Source of the DNA: Hymenobacter cellulosivorans
GTDB lineage: Bacteria > Bacteroidota > Bacteroidia > Cytophagales > Hymenobacteraceae
Reading direction: 5' to 3'
Assembly: GCF_022919135.1 (NCBI RefSeq)
Contig: NZ_CP095049.1
Location: 5,274,501 to 5,338,500 of the forward strand
Length of the DNA stretch: 64,000 bases
Part shown: in pieces, positions 8,695 to 17,614 of the stretch
Numbering within the stretch: position 1 is the first letter of the stretch
Layout of the letters: each line of letters opens with the position of its first letter
Notes under the pieces: generated by a model
Database searches by the model: none
What the model saw: only the letters and a program-made list of their open reading frames with translations
What the model was told of the DNA's origin: nothing
Position numbers and translations under genes: made by a program

Positions 8695-9351
8695 ATGAAT
8701 CTGTTTGTTATCGGCGACGTGCACGGCTGCTACCACACCTTTTTGGAACTGCTCCAGCACTGGCAGCCCGAGCAGGAACTACTAATCCAGGTGGGCGACC
8801 TGATGGACCGCGGCAACTTTGCCCCCGATACCGTGGGACTGGCCATGAGTCTGAGCGAAAAACACCCGCAGCAAACCGTTTTTCTCAAAGGCAACCATGA
8901 GGTCGGCATGACGCGCCACTACGGCCCCCAGGGCCCCTACCCCAACTGGCTGCAGTGGGGCGGACGCTACACTCTGGCGCAGTACAGCCAGCACAAAGAT
9001 TTGCTAGCCAGCCACCTCCCCTGGCTGCAGCAACGGCCGCTGTTCTGGGAAAGTGACGCTGTCTTCGTCAGCCACGCCGGCCTGGCCGACACACCCAACC
9101 CGCTCGACGAAGACAATCCGGACGGTATTCTGTGGCGGCGCGGACCGCTGCGCAACATTGGCAAGCTTCAGGTTATCGGCCACACACCCACCGACGGCAG
9201 CCCCGATTTTGACCCGATTCACTACGTGCTTAATATTGACACCGGTGCCGTGTATGGCCAGGCCCTGACTGGGGTTAAAATTAAGGCCAATGGCGACGTG
9301 CTCCGGGTGATTTCCGTGCCTACTAATCCTCTCGACAGTGACCGAGTCTGA
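8695..9351 (+). CDS. PPP-type metallophosphoesterase (Ser/Thr phosphatase or Ap4A hydrolase-like)
   Basis: A 218-residue protein from the ATG at 8695. The three PPP-family metal motifs are intact: 'VIGDVHGCYHT' (GDxHG, residues 6-14), 'QVGDLMDRGNF' (GDxxDRG) and 'FLKGNHEVGM' (GNHE), plus 'VSHAGLAD' and a late 'VIGHTPTDG'. These bind two metals and hydrolyse phosphate monoesters or dinucleoside polyphosphates; substrate choice is not visible. Its 3' end overlaps the next gene (DNA glycosylase) by 14 bp, so the pair is translated from one mRNA. Confidence 0.88.
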   Translation: MNLFVIGDVHGCYHTFLELLQHWQPEQELLIQVGDLMDRGNFAPDTVGLAMSLSEKHPQQTVFLKGNHEVGMTRHYGPQGPYPNWLQWGGRYTLAQYSQHKDLLASHLPWLQQRPLFWESDAVFVSHAGLADTPNPLDEDNPDGILWRRGPLRNIGKLQVIGHTPTDGSPDFDPIHYVLNIDTGAVYGQALTGVKIKANGDVLRVISVPTNPLDSDRV

Positions 9352-9994
9352 GTTGAATCCCGCCCCCATTCCTTCAGCAGAAGCAGCCCGGCATCATTTG
9401 AGCCAAGCCGACCCGGTGCTGGCTGCGCTTATTGCCCGGGGCCGCACCATCGAGCCCCGGCCCCACGAAGATTTGTACCTGGCTCTGCTGAAGGCTATTG
9501 TCAGCCAGCAGATTTCAACCAAGGCCGCGGCGGCCATCTGGAAAAAGGTGCAGGCCCTGTTTCCGCCCGACGGCTACCCCGAGCCTGCCGCCCTGCTCCT
9601 GCTCAGCGACGAAGAGCTGCGGGCGGCCGGCATTTCGCGCCAGAAAGCGGGGTATTTGCGCGCCATAGCCGACTTTGCCCAGCAAGACCAACTCGACCAC
9701 GCCCACCTCAGCCAGCTCGACGCCGACGCCTTCACCCAGCACCTGACCCAGATAAAGGGCGTCGGCCGCTGGACGGCTCAGATGCTGCAAATGTTTGCCC
9801 TGGACCAGCCCGACGTGTTTCCCGAAGGAGATTTGGGCATTCAGAACGCCATGCGCAAGCACTACGGCCTCCAGGAAACCGGCCGGGCTCTGCTGCGCCG
9901 CATGACCGAACTGGCCGAGCCCTGGCGGCCTTACCGCACGCTGGCCAGCAAGTATTTGTGGCAGTCGTTGGACAATACGCCCGACGCGGAGTAG
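9338..9994 (+). CDS. DNA-3-methyladenine glycosylase (AlkA type)
   Basis: A 218-residue base-excision repair enzyme starting at a GTG inside the end of the preceding gene. The helix-hairpin-helix is at 'LTQIKGVGRWTAQMLQMFAL', followed by 'PDVFPEGDLGIQNAM' in which the Asp is the catalytic residue of AlkA-type glycosylases. The N-terminal 'LYLALLKAIVSQQISTKAA' is the standard helix before the HhH. It removes alkylated purines such as 3-methyladenine. The shorter AlkA2/MAG1-like form lacks the N-terminal TBP-like domain of E. coli AlkA, in agreement with this length. Confidence 0.9.
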   Translation: MTESELNPAPIPSAEAARHHLSQADPVLAALIARGRTIEPRPHEDLYLALLKAIVSQQISTKAAAAIWKKVQALFPPDGYPEPAALLLLSDEELRAAGISRQKAGYLRAIADFAQQDQLDHAHLSQLDADAFTQHLTQIKGVGRWTAQMLQMFALDQPDVFPEGDLGIQNAMRKHYGLQETGRALLRRMTELAEPWRPYRTLASKYLWQSLDNTPDAE

Positions 9995-9995
9995 C

Positions 9996-10211
9996 CTACC
10001 GCATGTCAGAATCCGAATCGGGGTTGTTTTCGGCGGCCCGTTTCTGGTCGAAGTACGTGACGACCATTGTCACGAAGATGGCCACAAAAGGCACACACAA
10101 CCCGAACAGCATCCAGCGCCACAAAGAACGGTTGTTCATGTGGGCAATGTAGCCCGTAATCAGGGCCGAGGGCAGGCACACGAAGACCAGCAAAAAAATG
10201 TAATCAATCAA
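9996..10211 (-). CDS. Small two-TM membrane protein
   Basis: A 71-residue hydrophobic protein read from a TTG at 10211. Two membrane segments (residues 4-22 and 33-52) flank a short loop 'AHMNNRSLWRWM'; the tail 'DQKRAAENNPDSDSDM' is acidic and presumably cytoplasmic. No family is recognised, and the weak start codon lowers confidence. The stop lies 1 bp after that of the convergent glycosylase gene. Confidence 0.5.
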   Translation of the reverse strand: MIDYIFLLVFVCLPSALITGYIAHMNNRSLWRWMLFGLCVPFVAIFVTMVVTYFDQKRAAENNPDSDSDMR

Positions 10212-10240
10212 AACGGGGGTGCTTAAAATGGGGTAAACCG

Positions 10241-10498
10241 TTAGCGGTATTTCTCCGGAATCTGGGCTAGCTGGGCTTCCAGGTCCCAGTCAGCGGGTTT
10301 GAGGTTGGCGTAAAACCAGGCCGCATCATCGGCCAGCCACTGCTGCCGGAAGCCGCGGCTGCTCAGCACCGAGTAGTCATCAACACCGAACTGGGCACCA
10401 CAGCACTCACAGGTGCCATAATCGGGCGTGTCATCATTCGGTCCCCAGGGCGACACGTCGTAATCGAGGCCGCAGACGCGGCAGTACCAGAGCGCCAT
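10241..10498 (-). CDS. Small cysteine-knuckle (rubredoxin-like) hypothetical protein
   Basis: An 85-residue protein with two cysteine knuckles, CRVCG (Cys6, Cys9) and CECCG (Cys30, 32, 33), spaced like a rubredoxin-type or zinc-ribbon site. The rest is Trp/Asp rich ('FRQQWLADDAAWFYANL'). Related small proteins are common in bacteria near unrelated genes and have no known function. Its ATG overlaps the stop codon of the DUF58 gene by one base, implying translational coupling. Confidence 0.6.
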   Translation of the reverse strand: MALWYCRVCGLDYDVSPWGPNDDTPDYGTCECCGAQFGVDDYSVLSSRGFRQQWLADDAAWFYANLKPADWDLEAQLAQIPEKYR

Positions 10499-11415
10499 TA
10501 CCGGACCTTGCCCCGCTTCACGAGGTAGGCGTACAGCACCTTGTCGAACGGCTCCCGGATGTCGACCGGCACGAAATCAATACGGTACTGCCCGCAGCGC
10601 AGGGCCAGTTCCTGCTCGTAGTGCTGCATGGCGGCGCGGTACTGCTCCCGCACCTGGGCCGGCTGTAGCTTCACCTGCTCCCCGGTTTCGACATCCTCGA
10701 ACAGGTAAGGCCGCTCAGCAAAAGCAAATTCGGCTTCCGTAGTCCGGTCCATGATGTGGAACAGCAGTACCTCGTGCTGGGCGTGCCGCAGGTGCTGCAG
10801 GGCGGCCAGGCTGGCCGTTTGCTCCTCGGGGTTGCGGCCCAGCATGTCGGAAAACAACACCACCAATGAGCGTTTGGGAATCTGCTGGGCAATCTGGTGA
10901 ATCACGCCCGATACGTCGGTGGCCCGGCGCTGGGTAGCGGGGCGCTCCAGCAGCTGCTGGAGCGTGAGCAGCAGGGTGTGGCGGTGAGACGAGGTGGAGC
11001 GCACCGGCGTCTGGAGCTCAATCTGGTCGGCAAATGTGACGAGGCCTACTGCGTCGCGCTGCTTTTGCAACAGTGTGGTGAGGGCGGCGGTGCAGAGCAC
11101 GGCAAAGCGTAGTTTGTCATGGCTCGGGGCCGGGTAGTACATGCTCGGGCTCACGTCGAGCAGGATGTGACAGCGCAGGTTGGTTTCTTCCTCGTAGCGC
11201 TTCACAAACAGCTTATCGGTGCGGGCCAGCACCTTCCAGTCGATGTGGCGGGTACTTTCGCCGGGGTTGTAGAGGCGGTGCTCCGAAAACTCCACCGAAA
11301 AGCCGTGGTAGGGCGACTGGTGCAGGCCGGTAATAAAGCCCTCCACGAGCTGCCGGGCCAGAAATTCCAGGTTCTCAAACGAGCGGACAGCAGCCAGATC
11401 AAGCGGTTGGGACAT
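10498..11415 (-). CDS. DUF58 domain protein (MoxR-associated vWA-like)
   Basis: A 305-residue protein. The DUF58 core motif 'YNPGESTRHIDWKVLARTD' is at about residues 50-68, followed by a von Willebrand A-like fold with the MIDAS-type sequence 'LLDVSPSMYY' (DxSxS) and 'VVLFSDMLG'. DUF58 proteins usually pair with a MoxR AAA+ ATPase and membrane vWA proteins of the BatA/B type in Bacteroidota aerotolerance operons. No MoxR gene is visible here, so this is an isolated copy. It is followed by the cysteine-knuckle gene. Confidence 0.88.
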   Translation of the reverse strand: MSQPLDLAAVRSFENLEFLARQLVEGFITGLHQSPYHGFSVEFSEHRLYNPGESTRHIDWKVLARTDKLFVKRYEEETNLRCHILLDVSPSMYYPAPSHDKLRFAVLCTAALTTLLQKQRDAVGLVTFADQIELQTPVRSTSSHRHTLLLTLQQLLERPATQRRATDVSGVIHQIAQQIPKRSLVVLFSDMLGRNPEEQTASLAALQHLRHAQHEVLLFHIMDRTTEAEFAFAERPYLFEDVETGEQVKLQPAQVREQYRAAMQHYEQELALRCGQYRIDFVPVDIREPFDKVLYAYLVKRGKVR

Positions 11416-11686
11416 CGGGGAAGTAATGAGATGGTGAAATAGTAAACCGGACTCGGCTACTGCAATACATTGTTTGGGCCGGATATAATCCAGCTTTTAG
11501 TAATTGCAATAGTATTTCCCGCCCTCGTCCAAAAAAACCGTCTGCAAACGCGGAAAGCCCTAAAACAAAGATACCCGGCATTTTGTGGAAAAAAGTTGAC
11601 CTCAATATTTTTATATACGGCTGGAACACTTTACTTTGGATGGCAATTCAATCATCTTGGAATAAATCAACCTATTTGAAGGCACC

Positions 11687-12040
11687 GTGGAAGACCGTCA
11701 CGATCAGGAAGAAATCTACTCCCAACGCATTAAAGCTGGCAAACGCACGTACTTTTTCGATGTAAAAGCAACGCGCGGTCAGGACTACTACCTCACTATC
11801 ACCGAAAGCAAGCGCAAGCTGCGGGATGATGACACGTTTTCCTACGAGAAACACAAAATCTTCCTCTACAAAGAAGACTTTGCCAAGTTTGTCGATGCCC
11901 TGCAGGACGCCGTGGACTACGTGCGTGAAGAGCTGCTCACCGAAGAGGAAGTAGCCGAACTCGACCGACCCCGCCCCGCCTACGACAACTACGAAGGCGA
12001 CAACGGCTTCAACCCCAACCGCTCCGACGACAACTACTAG
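11687..12040 (+). CDS. DUF3276 (PUR-alpha-like) nucleic-acid-binding protein
   Basis: A 117-residue protein from a GTG start. The Bacteroidota DUF3276 family resembles PUR-alpha repeats that bind single-stranded DNA or RNA. The conserved stretch is 'SQRIKAGKRTYFFDVKATRG', then 'DYYLTITESKRK' and 'KIFLYKEDFAKFVDALQDA'. The C-terminal third is acidic and disordered (Asp, Asn, Tyr). The sequence 'TTTACTTTGG' about 50 bases upstream is a candidate promoter -7 region. A strong terminator follows 56 bp after the stop. Confidence 0.85.
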   Translation: MEDRHDQEEIYSQRIKAGKRTYFFDVKATRGQDYYLTITESKRKLRDDDTFSYEKHKIFLYKEDFAKFVDALQDAVDYVREELLTEEEVAELDRPRPAYDNYEGDNGFNPNRSDDNY

Positions 12041-12096
12041 CCCCGAAGCTTAGCGAAACACTGCTTTACTATTCATTTGTATTCAGCCCTTCGCGC

Positions 12097-12136
12097 GGCG
12101 CGCTTTGACTTACTTGGTCGAAGCGCGCCGTTTTTT
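12097..12136 (+). terminator. Rho-independent terminator after the DUF3276 gene
   Basis: CGGCGCGCTT (12097-12106) pairs with AAGCGCGCCG (12121-12130) and is followed by six T. Confidence 0.9.
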
Positions 12137-12148
12137 GTGAGCTATACC

Positions 12149-12317
12149 AAGTATTCTTGTCATCCTGAGGTGCAGCCCAAGGCCCTTCCTCGCCTAGCCC
12201 ACCACCAGTAGTTCCAACGTGACCAAGCCCTGTTACCGGCACAGCGAATAGCTTTTCACCTTGAATGAACCGCAGAGGTATAGGTGAGGAAGATACTTAG
12301 CTCTGCTCAGGATGAGA
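12149..12317. repeat. MITE-like element with imperfect terminal inverted repeats
   Basis: The left end reads TCATCCTGAGGTGCAGCC then CCTTCCTCGCCTA; the right end, reversed, reads TCATCCTGAGCAGAGCT then TCTTCCTCACCTA. The ~165-bp segment has no open frame of note. The word TCATCCTGAG is common at ends of small dispersed repeats in Bacteroidota. The rest of the 516-bp gap (12320-12480) holds sequences such as 'GCGAGATGTCTCCCGCTGG' and 'GCGAGATACCTCGGC' that look like decayed repeat arms. Confidence 0.6.
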
Positions 12318-12486
12318 GATGAAGAAGTTAGCATTGCACGCGAGATGTCTCCCGCTGGTCGATATGACGTTTGGTTCTCCAGCCAACGACAGCCGAGCGA
12401 GATACCTCGGCAAGCTCGGAATGCGTTCTACTTGGCGCTCGGCACGCGGCCTTCACTTCCACCAAGGATTCCTTGAAAAACAGCCG

Positions 12487-12495
12487 TACCTTTGC
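12487..12495 (+). promoter_or_regulatory. Putative -7 element (TACCTTTGC) of ychF
   Basis: TACCTTTGC is an exact match to TAnnTTTGY, 62 bases upstream of the ychF start. No -33 TTTG at the right spacing. Confidence 0.5.
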
Positions 12496-12556
12496 CCCTC
12501 GAATTGCGCCCACCAGGGTGTAGCTCACTATTTCACCAACTCACCATTTCACTATT

Positions 12557-13657
12557 ATGGGTCTCCGCTGCGGAATCGTCGGCTTGCCGAACGTGGGTAA
12601 GTCCACGCTGTTCAACGCCCTTTCGAACGCCAAGGCCGAATCGGCCAACTATCCTTTCTGCACCATCGAGCCCAACGTGGGCGTGATTACCGTGCCCGAC
12701 GAGCGGCTCCAGATTCTGGAGGCGCTGGTGAACCCCAAGCGCGTGCTGCCCACCATTATCGAGTTTGTGGACATTGCCGGCCTGGTAAAAGGTGCTTCCA
12801 AGGGCGAAGGTCTGGGCAATAAATTCCTGGCCAACATCCGCGAGGTCGACGCCATTATTCACGTGGTGCGCTGCTTCGAAGATCCCAACATCGTGCACGT
12901 CGCCGGCGGCGTTGACCCCGTGTTCGACAAGGACGTGATTGACACCGAGTTGCAGCTCAAGGACCTGGAAAGCATCGACAAGAAGCTGCAGAAGTCGGAG
13001 CGCTCGGCCAAGGCCGGCGACGCGGCCGCTAAGAAAGAAGTGGCCGTGTTGCAGCGCTTCAAAGCCGCTCTGGAAGCCGGGCAGAACGCCCGCGCCGTGC
13101 AGGCCGACGAAGTAGAACTTGAAGCCGTAGCCGATTTGCAGCTGCTCACCATTAAGCCCGTGATTTACGTGGCCAACGTGGACGAGGCCAGCATTGCCAC
13201 CGATGGCAACAAGCACGTAGCCGCCCTGCGCGAGCATGTGAAGGCCGAGGGAGCCCAGGTGGTGCTGGTATCAGCCGCCATTGAGGAGCAGATTGCCGAC
13301 ATGGAAGACCCCGAGGAAAAGGAAATGTTCCTGGCCGAATATGGTCTGACCGAGTCGGGCCTGAACAAGCTGATTCGCGCTTCTTACGAACTGCTGAACC
13401 TGATTACCTATTTCACCGCCGGTGTGCAGGAAGTACGGGCCTGGACCATTCACCGCGGCGACAAAGCTCCGCAGGCCGCCGGCGTTATCCATTCCGACTT
13501 CGAAAAAGGCTTCATCCGCGCCGAGGTTATCAAGCTGGCCGATTACCAGGAGTACAAGACCGAGGTAAAAATCAAGGAAGCCGGCAAAATGGCCGTGGAA
13601 GGCAAGGACTACGTGGTGCAAGACGGCGACATCATGCACTTCCGTTTCAACGTCTAG
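12557..13657 (+). CDS. ychF: Redox-regulated ATPase / GTPase-like protein YchF
   Basis: A 366-residue, full-length member of the Obg-related YchF/OLA1 family, which hydrolyses ATP in preference to GTP and binds ribosomes. The P-loop 'GLPNVGKST' is at residues 8-16, the G3-type '[10 protein letters not shown]' is near residue 74, and 'YVANVDE' is the altered G4 motif (NxxE instead of NKxD) that explains ATP specificity. A coiled-coil insertion lies near 130-190, and the C-terminal TGS domain ends '[16 protein letters not shown]', as usual. It is monocistronic with its own promoter and terminator. Confidence 0.96.
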   Translation: MGLRCGIVGLPNVGKSTLFNALSNAKAESANYPFCTIEPNVGVITVPDERLQILEALVNPKRVLPTIIEFVDIAGLVKGASKGEGLGNKFLANIREVDAIIHVVRCFEDPNIVHVAGGVDPVFDKDVIDTELQLKDLESIDKKLQKSERSAKAGDAAAKKEVAVLQRFKAALEAGQNARAVQADEVELEAVADLQLLTIKPVIYVANVDEASIATDGNKHVAALREHVKAEGAQVVLVSAAIEEQIADMEDPEEKEMFLAEYGLTESGLNKLIRASYELLNLITYFTAGVQEVRAWTIHRGDKAPQAAGVIHSDFEKGFIRAEVIKLADYQEYKTEVKIKEAGKMAVEGKDYVVQDGDIMHFRFNV

Positions 13658-13668
13658 ATAGTTACTTA

Positions 13669-13709
13669 GAACGACATGTCTCGCTAGGGCTCGACATGTC
13701 GTTCTTTTT
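13669..13709 (+). terminator. Terminator after ychF
   Basis: GAACGACATGTC (13669-13680) and GACATGTCGTTC (13693-13704) form a perfect 12-bp stem followed by five T. Confidence 0.9.
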
Positions 13710-13732
13710 CTATTCTCTGAACTGAAGAACTG

Positions 13733-13942
13733 ATGGACGTAAAAGACAGCAACGGCAACCTGCTTGCCGAGGGCGACTCGGTGACGCTGATTAAGGATTT
13801 GAAGGTGAAAGGCTCGTCGCTGACGCTAAAGCGCGGCACGGTGGTGAAGAATATTCGTCTGACCAACAGCCCCGCCGAAATCGAGGGCCGCGCCGGCGGC
13901 TCGACGATGGTGCTCAAAACCGAGTTTCTGAAAAAGGCTTAG
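13733..13942 (+). CDS. PhnA/YjdM C-terminal domain protein
   Basis: A 69-residue protein consisting only of the SH3-like C-terminal domain of the PhnA/YjdM family: '[20 protein letters not shown]', '[12 protein letters not shown]' and the usual end 'LKTEFLKKA'. Full-length family members also carry an N-terminal zinc ribbon, which is absent here. The name PhnA is historical; a phosphonate role is not implied. It is flanked by terminators on both sides. Confidence 0.75.
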   Translation: MDVKDSNGNLLAEGDSVTLIKDLKVKGSSLTLKRGTVVKNIRLTNSPAEIEGRAGGSTMVLKTEFLKKA

Positions 13943-13979
13943 ACTGACCTGGCTCTGGCTATAGAACGCATAAAACGAG

Positions 13980-14014
13980 AAACGCCCCGACCAATTCTGG
14001 CCGGGGCGTTTTTT
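13980..14014. terminator. Terminator between the PhnA-like and M1/ABC genes
   Basis: AACGCCCCGACC and GGCCGGGGCGTT form a stem with one mismatch, followed by a T-run; the A-rich left flank may serve the opposite strand too. Confidence 0.8.
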
Positions 14015-14040
14015 GTACACTGCAAGCCCGGCTTTTCAGC

Positions 14041-17000
14041 TCACTTCAGGGCAAAAGCGGCCTGGGTGTTGTCTTCCGGCTTGCGGTCGATGAGCAGGTT
14101 GTCCGGGTCGATGATGGCTTTCGCAGGGGCGGCAGCTACAGTGAAGCGCACTACTTTGCGAGAGTTGGTAACTAGCAGCCGCTGGCGAGTCAGCACCTTG
14201 TCCTCGGCGCCGTACAGAGCCAGGTCGATGTAGTCGTGCAGCGGGGCCTCGGTTTCCTTGCCCAACTCGTCGGCGTAGCGCTTGTGGGCCTCCACCTGCA
14301 CCGTGACCTGGTAGTGGCCATCGGGCAGGCGCTGGTAAGCCACTTCCCGCACCTGGTTGTCGTAGAGGGTGATGCGCTTGAGCTGGTCGGTGACTAGGTA
14401 CTGCAGCGAATCGGGGGTGGCCCGCAGGATGTAGCCGTAGAGGTCGTCGGAGGTGGGGTACGGGGCGGGACGGTTTTGGTAATCCCGGATAAACTGGCCG
14501 AGGGCACCGTGGAGGCGTTTTTCGCCCAGGTAATTTCGCAACGAGTACAAAGCCAGGGAGCCTTTGGCGTAGTGGATATGGGGCTGGTCTTCGTTGGTGA
14601 GCAAAGGCAGCTCCCGCACCTTTTCACTAGCCCGGCCTCGCAGGTAGTAGTCAAGGGCGTAGCGGCGCAGTTTCAGCACCCGTTTGGGGCCGTAGTGGCG
14701 CTCCAGCATCAGCGTCGACAGGTATTCCGACACCGATTCCGACATGAACGTAGCGCCTTGCACGGCCGCGCCGGTTACTTGGTGCCCCCACCACTGGTGA
14801 GCCATTTCGTGAGCCACTACCCGGTAAGTGCGGTCCACGTCGTGGTCGTCGGGGCTGGTTTGGGCAATGAAGCCGAGGCCTTCCGAGTAAGGCATGGTGC
14901 CGGGGAATGCCTGGGCAAACTTCTGGTAGCGGGGAAACTCGATGATGCGGGCCTGCTGCTGCGGATAGGCTCCGAACTGCTCGCCGTAATAAGCCAGCGA
15001 GGCGCGCATGGAGCGCATCATCCGGTCCAGGTTGTAGGGGTGGGCGGGGTGGTAGTAGATTTCCAGGTCGACACCGTTCTGCCGCTCGCGCCGCACCTTG
15101 TAGCGGGCCGAGGTAATGGAATAGAAGTTAATTATTGGCGCAGCCGGGCGGTAGTGAAAATAGCGGCGGCCGTTTTGCTGCCACTCCTTCAGCAAGGCAC
15201 CCGGGGCCACGGCAATCTGGTCGGGGCTGGTGCTAACCGTGGCCTGGAAGCGCAGCCGGTCGGCATCGGTGGAGATGTAGGTATTGGCGTAGGCAGCCGA
15301 ATCGGACTGCGGGGCCATGCGGGGCCGCTCGGGCAGGTCGAACTTGGCGCGGTCGGTAGCGTCTTCCAGTTCCAGGTTGCGGCTGTAACCGATGAAGGGC
15401 GCTAGGTCGAAGTTGTTGAGGAAGGTGCCGTTGCCGTTAATCAGGGGCCGGGAAACCTTGTTTTCGAAGCCCCGGGCTTGGTACTGGGCCGAGTAGCCGA
15501 GCACCAGCGAGTCGCCGGGCGCTAGGGCGGGCTGCAGCACGAAGCTGCTAAAGTGCAGGCGCTGGTCGTTGAGTACGGACCGGCCGCCGGGAATGTTGAA
15601 TTTGAAGTCTTCCAGGTAGCTGCCGTACGAGAGGCGCAGGGTATCGAGCGGCCGCCCCGTTTTGTTGGTGAGCGTGAGTTGGCCCCGCACCTGAGCGGCC
15701 CGGGCCTTGGGCGTGAGGTCGACCTGCAAATTTACGGCCGTCACGCGGGGCTGCGGGGCGTGTTCGTAGCGCTTGTAGCGCTTTTCGTAGTCGGCCTGCA
15801 AGCCCTGATCTTCGGCTTTGGTGGTATAGTCGTTGCGCACCTCGATGTTGTAGTAAATCCAGGCCCCCAGGCCGAGCCAGCTTAGCAGGCCCGTGGCAGC
15901 CACCGCCCGCAGCGTGGGCGTAAACGACTGCCGCAATTGAGTGGCACTGAACGTGCCGCCTACGGCCCGGCCCCGCACCCACAGCCCTGCTGTGAGGGCC
16001 ACCAGCAGCACGCTGAAGGCCGTCCAGTACAGCTTAAACCAGACGATGCTCTCCGTAAAAGGCCCGAAACCGTTCATGTCGGAGTAGGTGAAGGCGGGCG
16101 TATCGGCGAAACGCAGCAGGTTATTGTTCCAGTCGAGGGCCGCGCCGCTGATGGCCTGCAGCAAGATAATGGCCACCGTCAGACCATAAGCCAGGAATTT
16201 ATTGCGCAGCAGCACGTGCAGAAACACCGTTCCTATGGCCACCATCACGTAGCGGGTAAACTCGATGCCGAACACGGCCTGTCCATACAAGCTCCACTCG
16301 AAGTTGGTATAGCCTTGCAGGGCCTGGGCCGCCACGCACACTAGCACGCCCATACTCGTCAGGAAGGCGGCAATGAAGACCAGGGTCAGCATCTTGGCCG
16401 TGTAGGGCACCCACGACGGACGGGGCGAAGCATCCAGGATACCGTCGAGGCGGGCATCCTGCTCTTTCCATACCAGCGTACCGCCGTAGTAGACCAGCAC
16501 GGCAATGACAAACAATCCGTAGGTGCCATTAATCAGGTCGAGCATGGTGTAGGTCACCGGGAAGAAGTGCCCTCCCTCCCGCTCCGAGGCCGTGGCCGCA
16601 ATGCTGAGCAGGTTGAGCATGCCCAGGCCGAGCAGAATCCAGAACGGTACGCTTTTCAGAATGCCCAGCAAATCGAGGCGGGCCTGCTGCACCAGCTGCA
16701 CCAGGGCGGCACTCCGGTCGTGACGGGGCTGTACCTGGGGCCGGGGCGTGGGAGCTGCTGCGCGCACCGGGGCCGGAGCGTCGGAGAGGCGTTGCTTTTT
16801 GACTTTGCCGGTGGAGGTAGTGAAGGAAAATACCCCGTGGGTCAGGCCTATCAGGAGGCCGGCAATGCCCAGCCACACCAGGCGGTTGGTAAGCAGCGGG
16901 CCGGCGAAGTCCAGCACGGCGTTGTTTTTCTCCGAGACGGTCCAGTACTTGGTCAGGGAATGGAGCGTGCGCAGACCGAACGGGTCGAGCAGCAGCACGC

Positions 17001-17604
17001 TAGTCGGCGTATCCAGGTTAGGCGTCAGCAAACCCACCAGCAAAAAGCCCACCATCAGGCCCAGGGTGGCAATAAAGGCGTAAACCGTGTTTCGGGTCAG
17101 GACCGTGAGGCAGTAAATAATGGCCCCGGCCAGCACCACGTTGGGCACGATGAAAAGGCCCACTGCCTGTAGGTAAGGAGTCAGCTGAAACGCCCCGACC
17201 CTGGCCGGCTCATTGAGCGGAGTACCCAGCACAATGGCCAGCAGCACACCCAGCAAGGCCAGCACCGCTACCAGCACCCCGCCGGCAAAGCGGCCCCAGA
17301 GGTAGCCGGCTTTTTCCAGGGGCGCGGCATATAGCACCTGGGCGTAGCCCGAGCCCGAGTCGCGGGTGGCAGTGCTGGCCATGATGGCCGTGATGAACAA
17401 CAGGCAGAGCATGGTCATGGCCCCGGCCCGGCTCAGGATGGCATAAGGCGCGTTGACGTGCAGGTTGCGCAGGTCCTGGCCCATTTGCAGGCTAGGCCAG
17501 AGCATGGCCAGAAACGTCAGGCCGAAGGTGACGGCCAGGAAAATATACGTAAGCGGCTGCTTGCGCCAAGTAGCCAGCTCAAAGCGAAGAAAGGCAGTAA
17601 ACAT
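14041..17604 (-). CDS. ABC transporter permease fused to M1-family metallopeptidase
   Basis: A 1187-residue fusion. Residues 1-590 hold about twelve membrane segments in two blocks of an ABC-2-like permease ('FELATWRKQPLTYIFLAVTF' starts the first; the second begins near 'LGILKSVPFWILLGLGML'). Residues 620-1187 are an M1 aminopeptidase-like module, probably extracytoplasmic, with 'VVAHEMAHQWWGHQV' (HExxH near residue 931) and a downstream Glu in 'FMSESVSEYL'. The start is 10 bp after the stop of the ATPase gene, so the two form one transporter operon. Family knowledge: such fusions are found in Bacteroidota; the substrate is unproven, peptides being an inference from the peptidase. Confidence 0.9.
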   Translation of the reverse strand: MFTAFLRFELATWRKQPLTYIFLAVTFGLTFLAMLWPSLQMGQDLRNLHVNAPYAILSRAGAMTMLCLLFITAIMASTATRDSGSGYAQVLYAAPLEKAGYLWGRFAGGVLVAVLALLGVLLAIVLGTPLNEPARVGAFQLTPYLQAVGLFIVPNVVLAGAIIYCLTVLTRNTVYAFIATLGLMVGFLLVGLLTPNLDTPTSVLLLDPFGLRTLHSLTKYWTVSEKNNAVLDFAGPLLTNRLVWLGIAGLLIGLTHGVFSFTTSTGKVKKQRLSDAPAPVRAAAPTPRPQVQPRHDRSAALVQLVQQARLDLLGILKSVPFWILLGLGMLNLLSIAATASEREGGHFFPVTYTMLDLINGTYGLFVIAVLVYYGGTLVWKEQDARLDGILDASPRPSWVPYTAKMLTLVFIAAFLTSMGVLVCVAAQALQGYTNFEWSLYGQAVFGIEFTRYVMVAIGTVFLHVLLRNKFLAYGLTVAIILLQAISGAALDWNNNLLRFADTPAFTYSDMNGFGPFTESIVWFKLYWTAFSVLLVALTAGLWVRGRAVGGTFSATQLRQSFTPTLRAVAATGLLSWLGLGAWIYYNIEVRNDYTTKAEDQGLQADYEKRYKRYEHAPQPRVTAVNLQVDLTPKARAAQVRGQLTLTNKTGRPLDTLRLSYGSYLEDFKFNIPGGRSVLNDQRLHFSSFVLQPALAPGDSLVLGYSAQYQARGFENKVSRPLINGNGTFLNNFDLAPFIGYSRNLELEDATDRAKFDLPERPRMAPQSDSAAYANTYISTDADRLRFQATVSTSPDQIAVAPGALLKEWQQNGRRYFHYRPAAPIINFYSITSARYKVRRERQNGVDLEIYYHPAHPYNLDRMMRSMRASLAYYGEQFGAYPQQQARIIEFPRYQKFAQAFPGTMPYSEGLGFIAQTSPDDHDVDRTYRVVAHEMAHQWWGHQVTGAAVQGATFMSESVSEYLSTLMLERHYGPKRVLKLRRYALDYYLRGRASEKVRELPLLTNEDQPHIHYAKGSLALYSLRNYLGEKRLHGALGQFIRDYQNRPAPYPTSDDLYGYILRATPDSLQYLVTDQLKRITLYDNQVREVAYQRLPDGHYQVTVQVEAHKRYADELGKETEAPLHDYIDLALYGAEDKVLTRQRLLVTNSRKVVRFTVAAAPAKAIIDPDNLLIDRKPEDNTQAAFALK

Positions 17605-17614
17605 GGCGGCGAGC

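Noticed and set aside
14476..15405. A 309-codon open frame on the plus strand within the M1/ABC gene
   Set aside because: It is antisense to a gene with clear family motifs; composition follows the shadow of high-GC codons and it shows no protein family.
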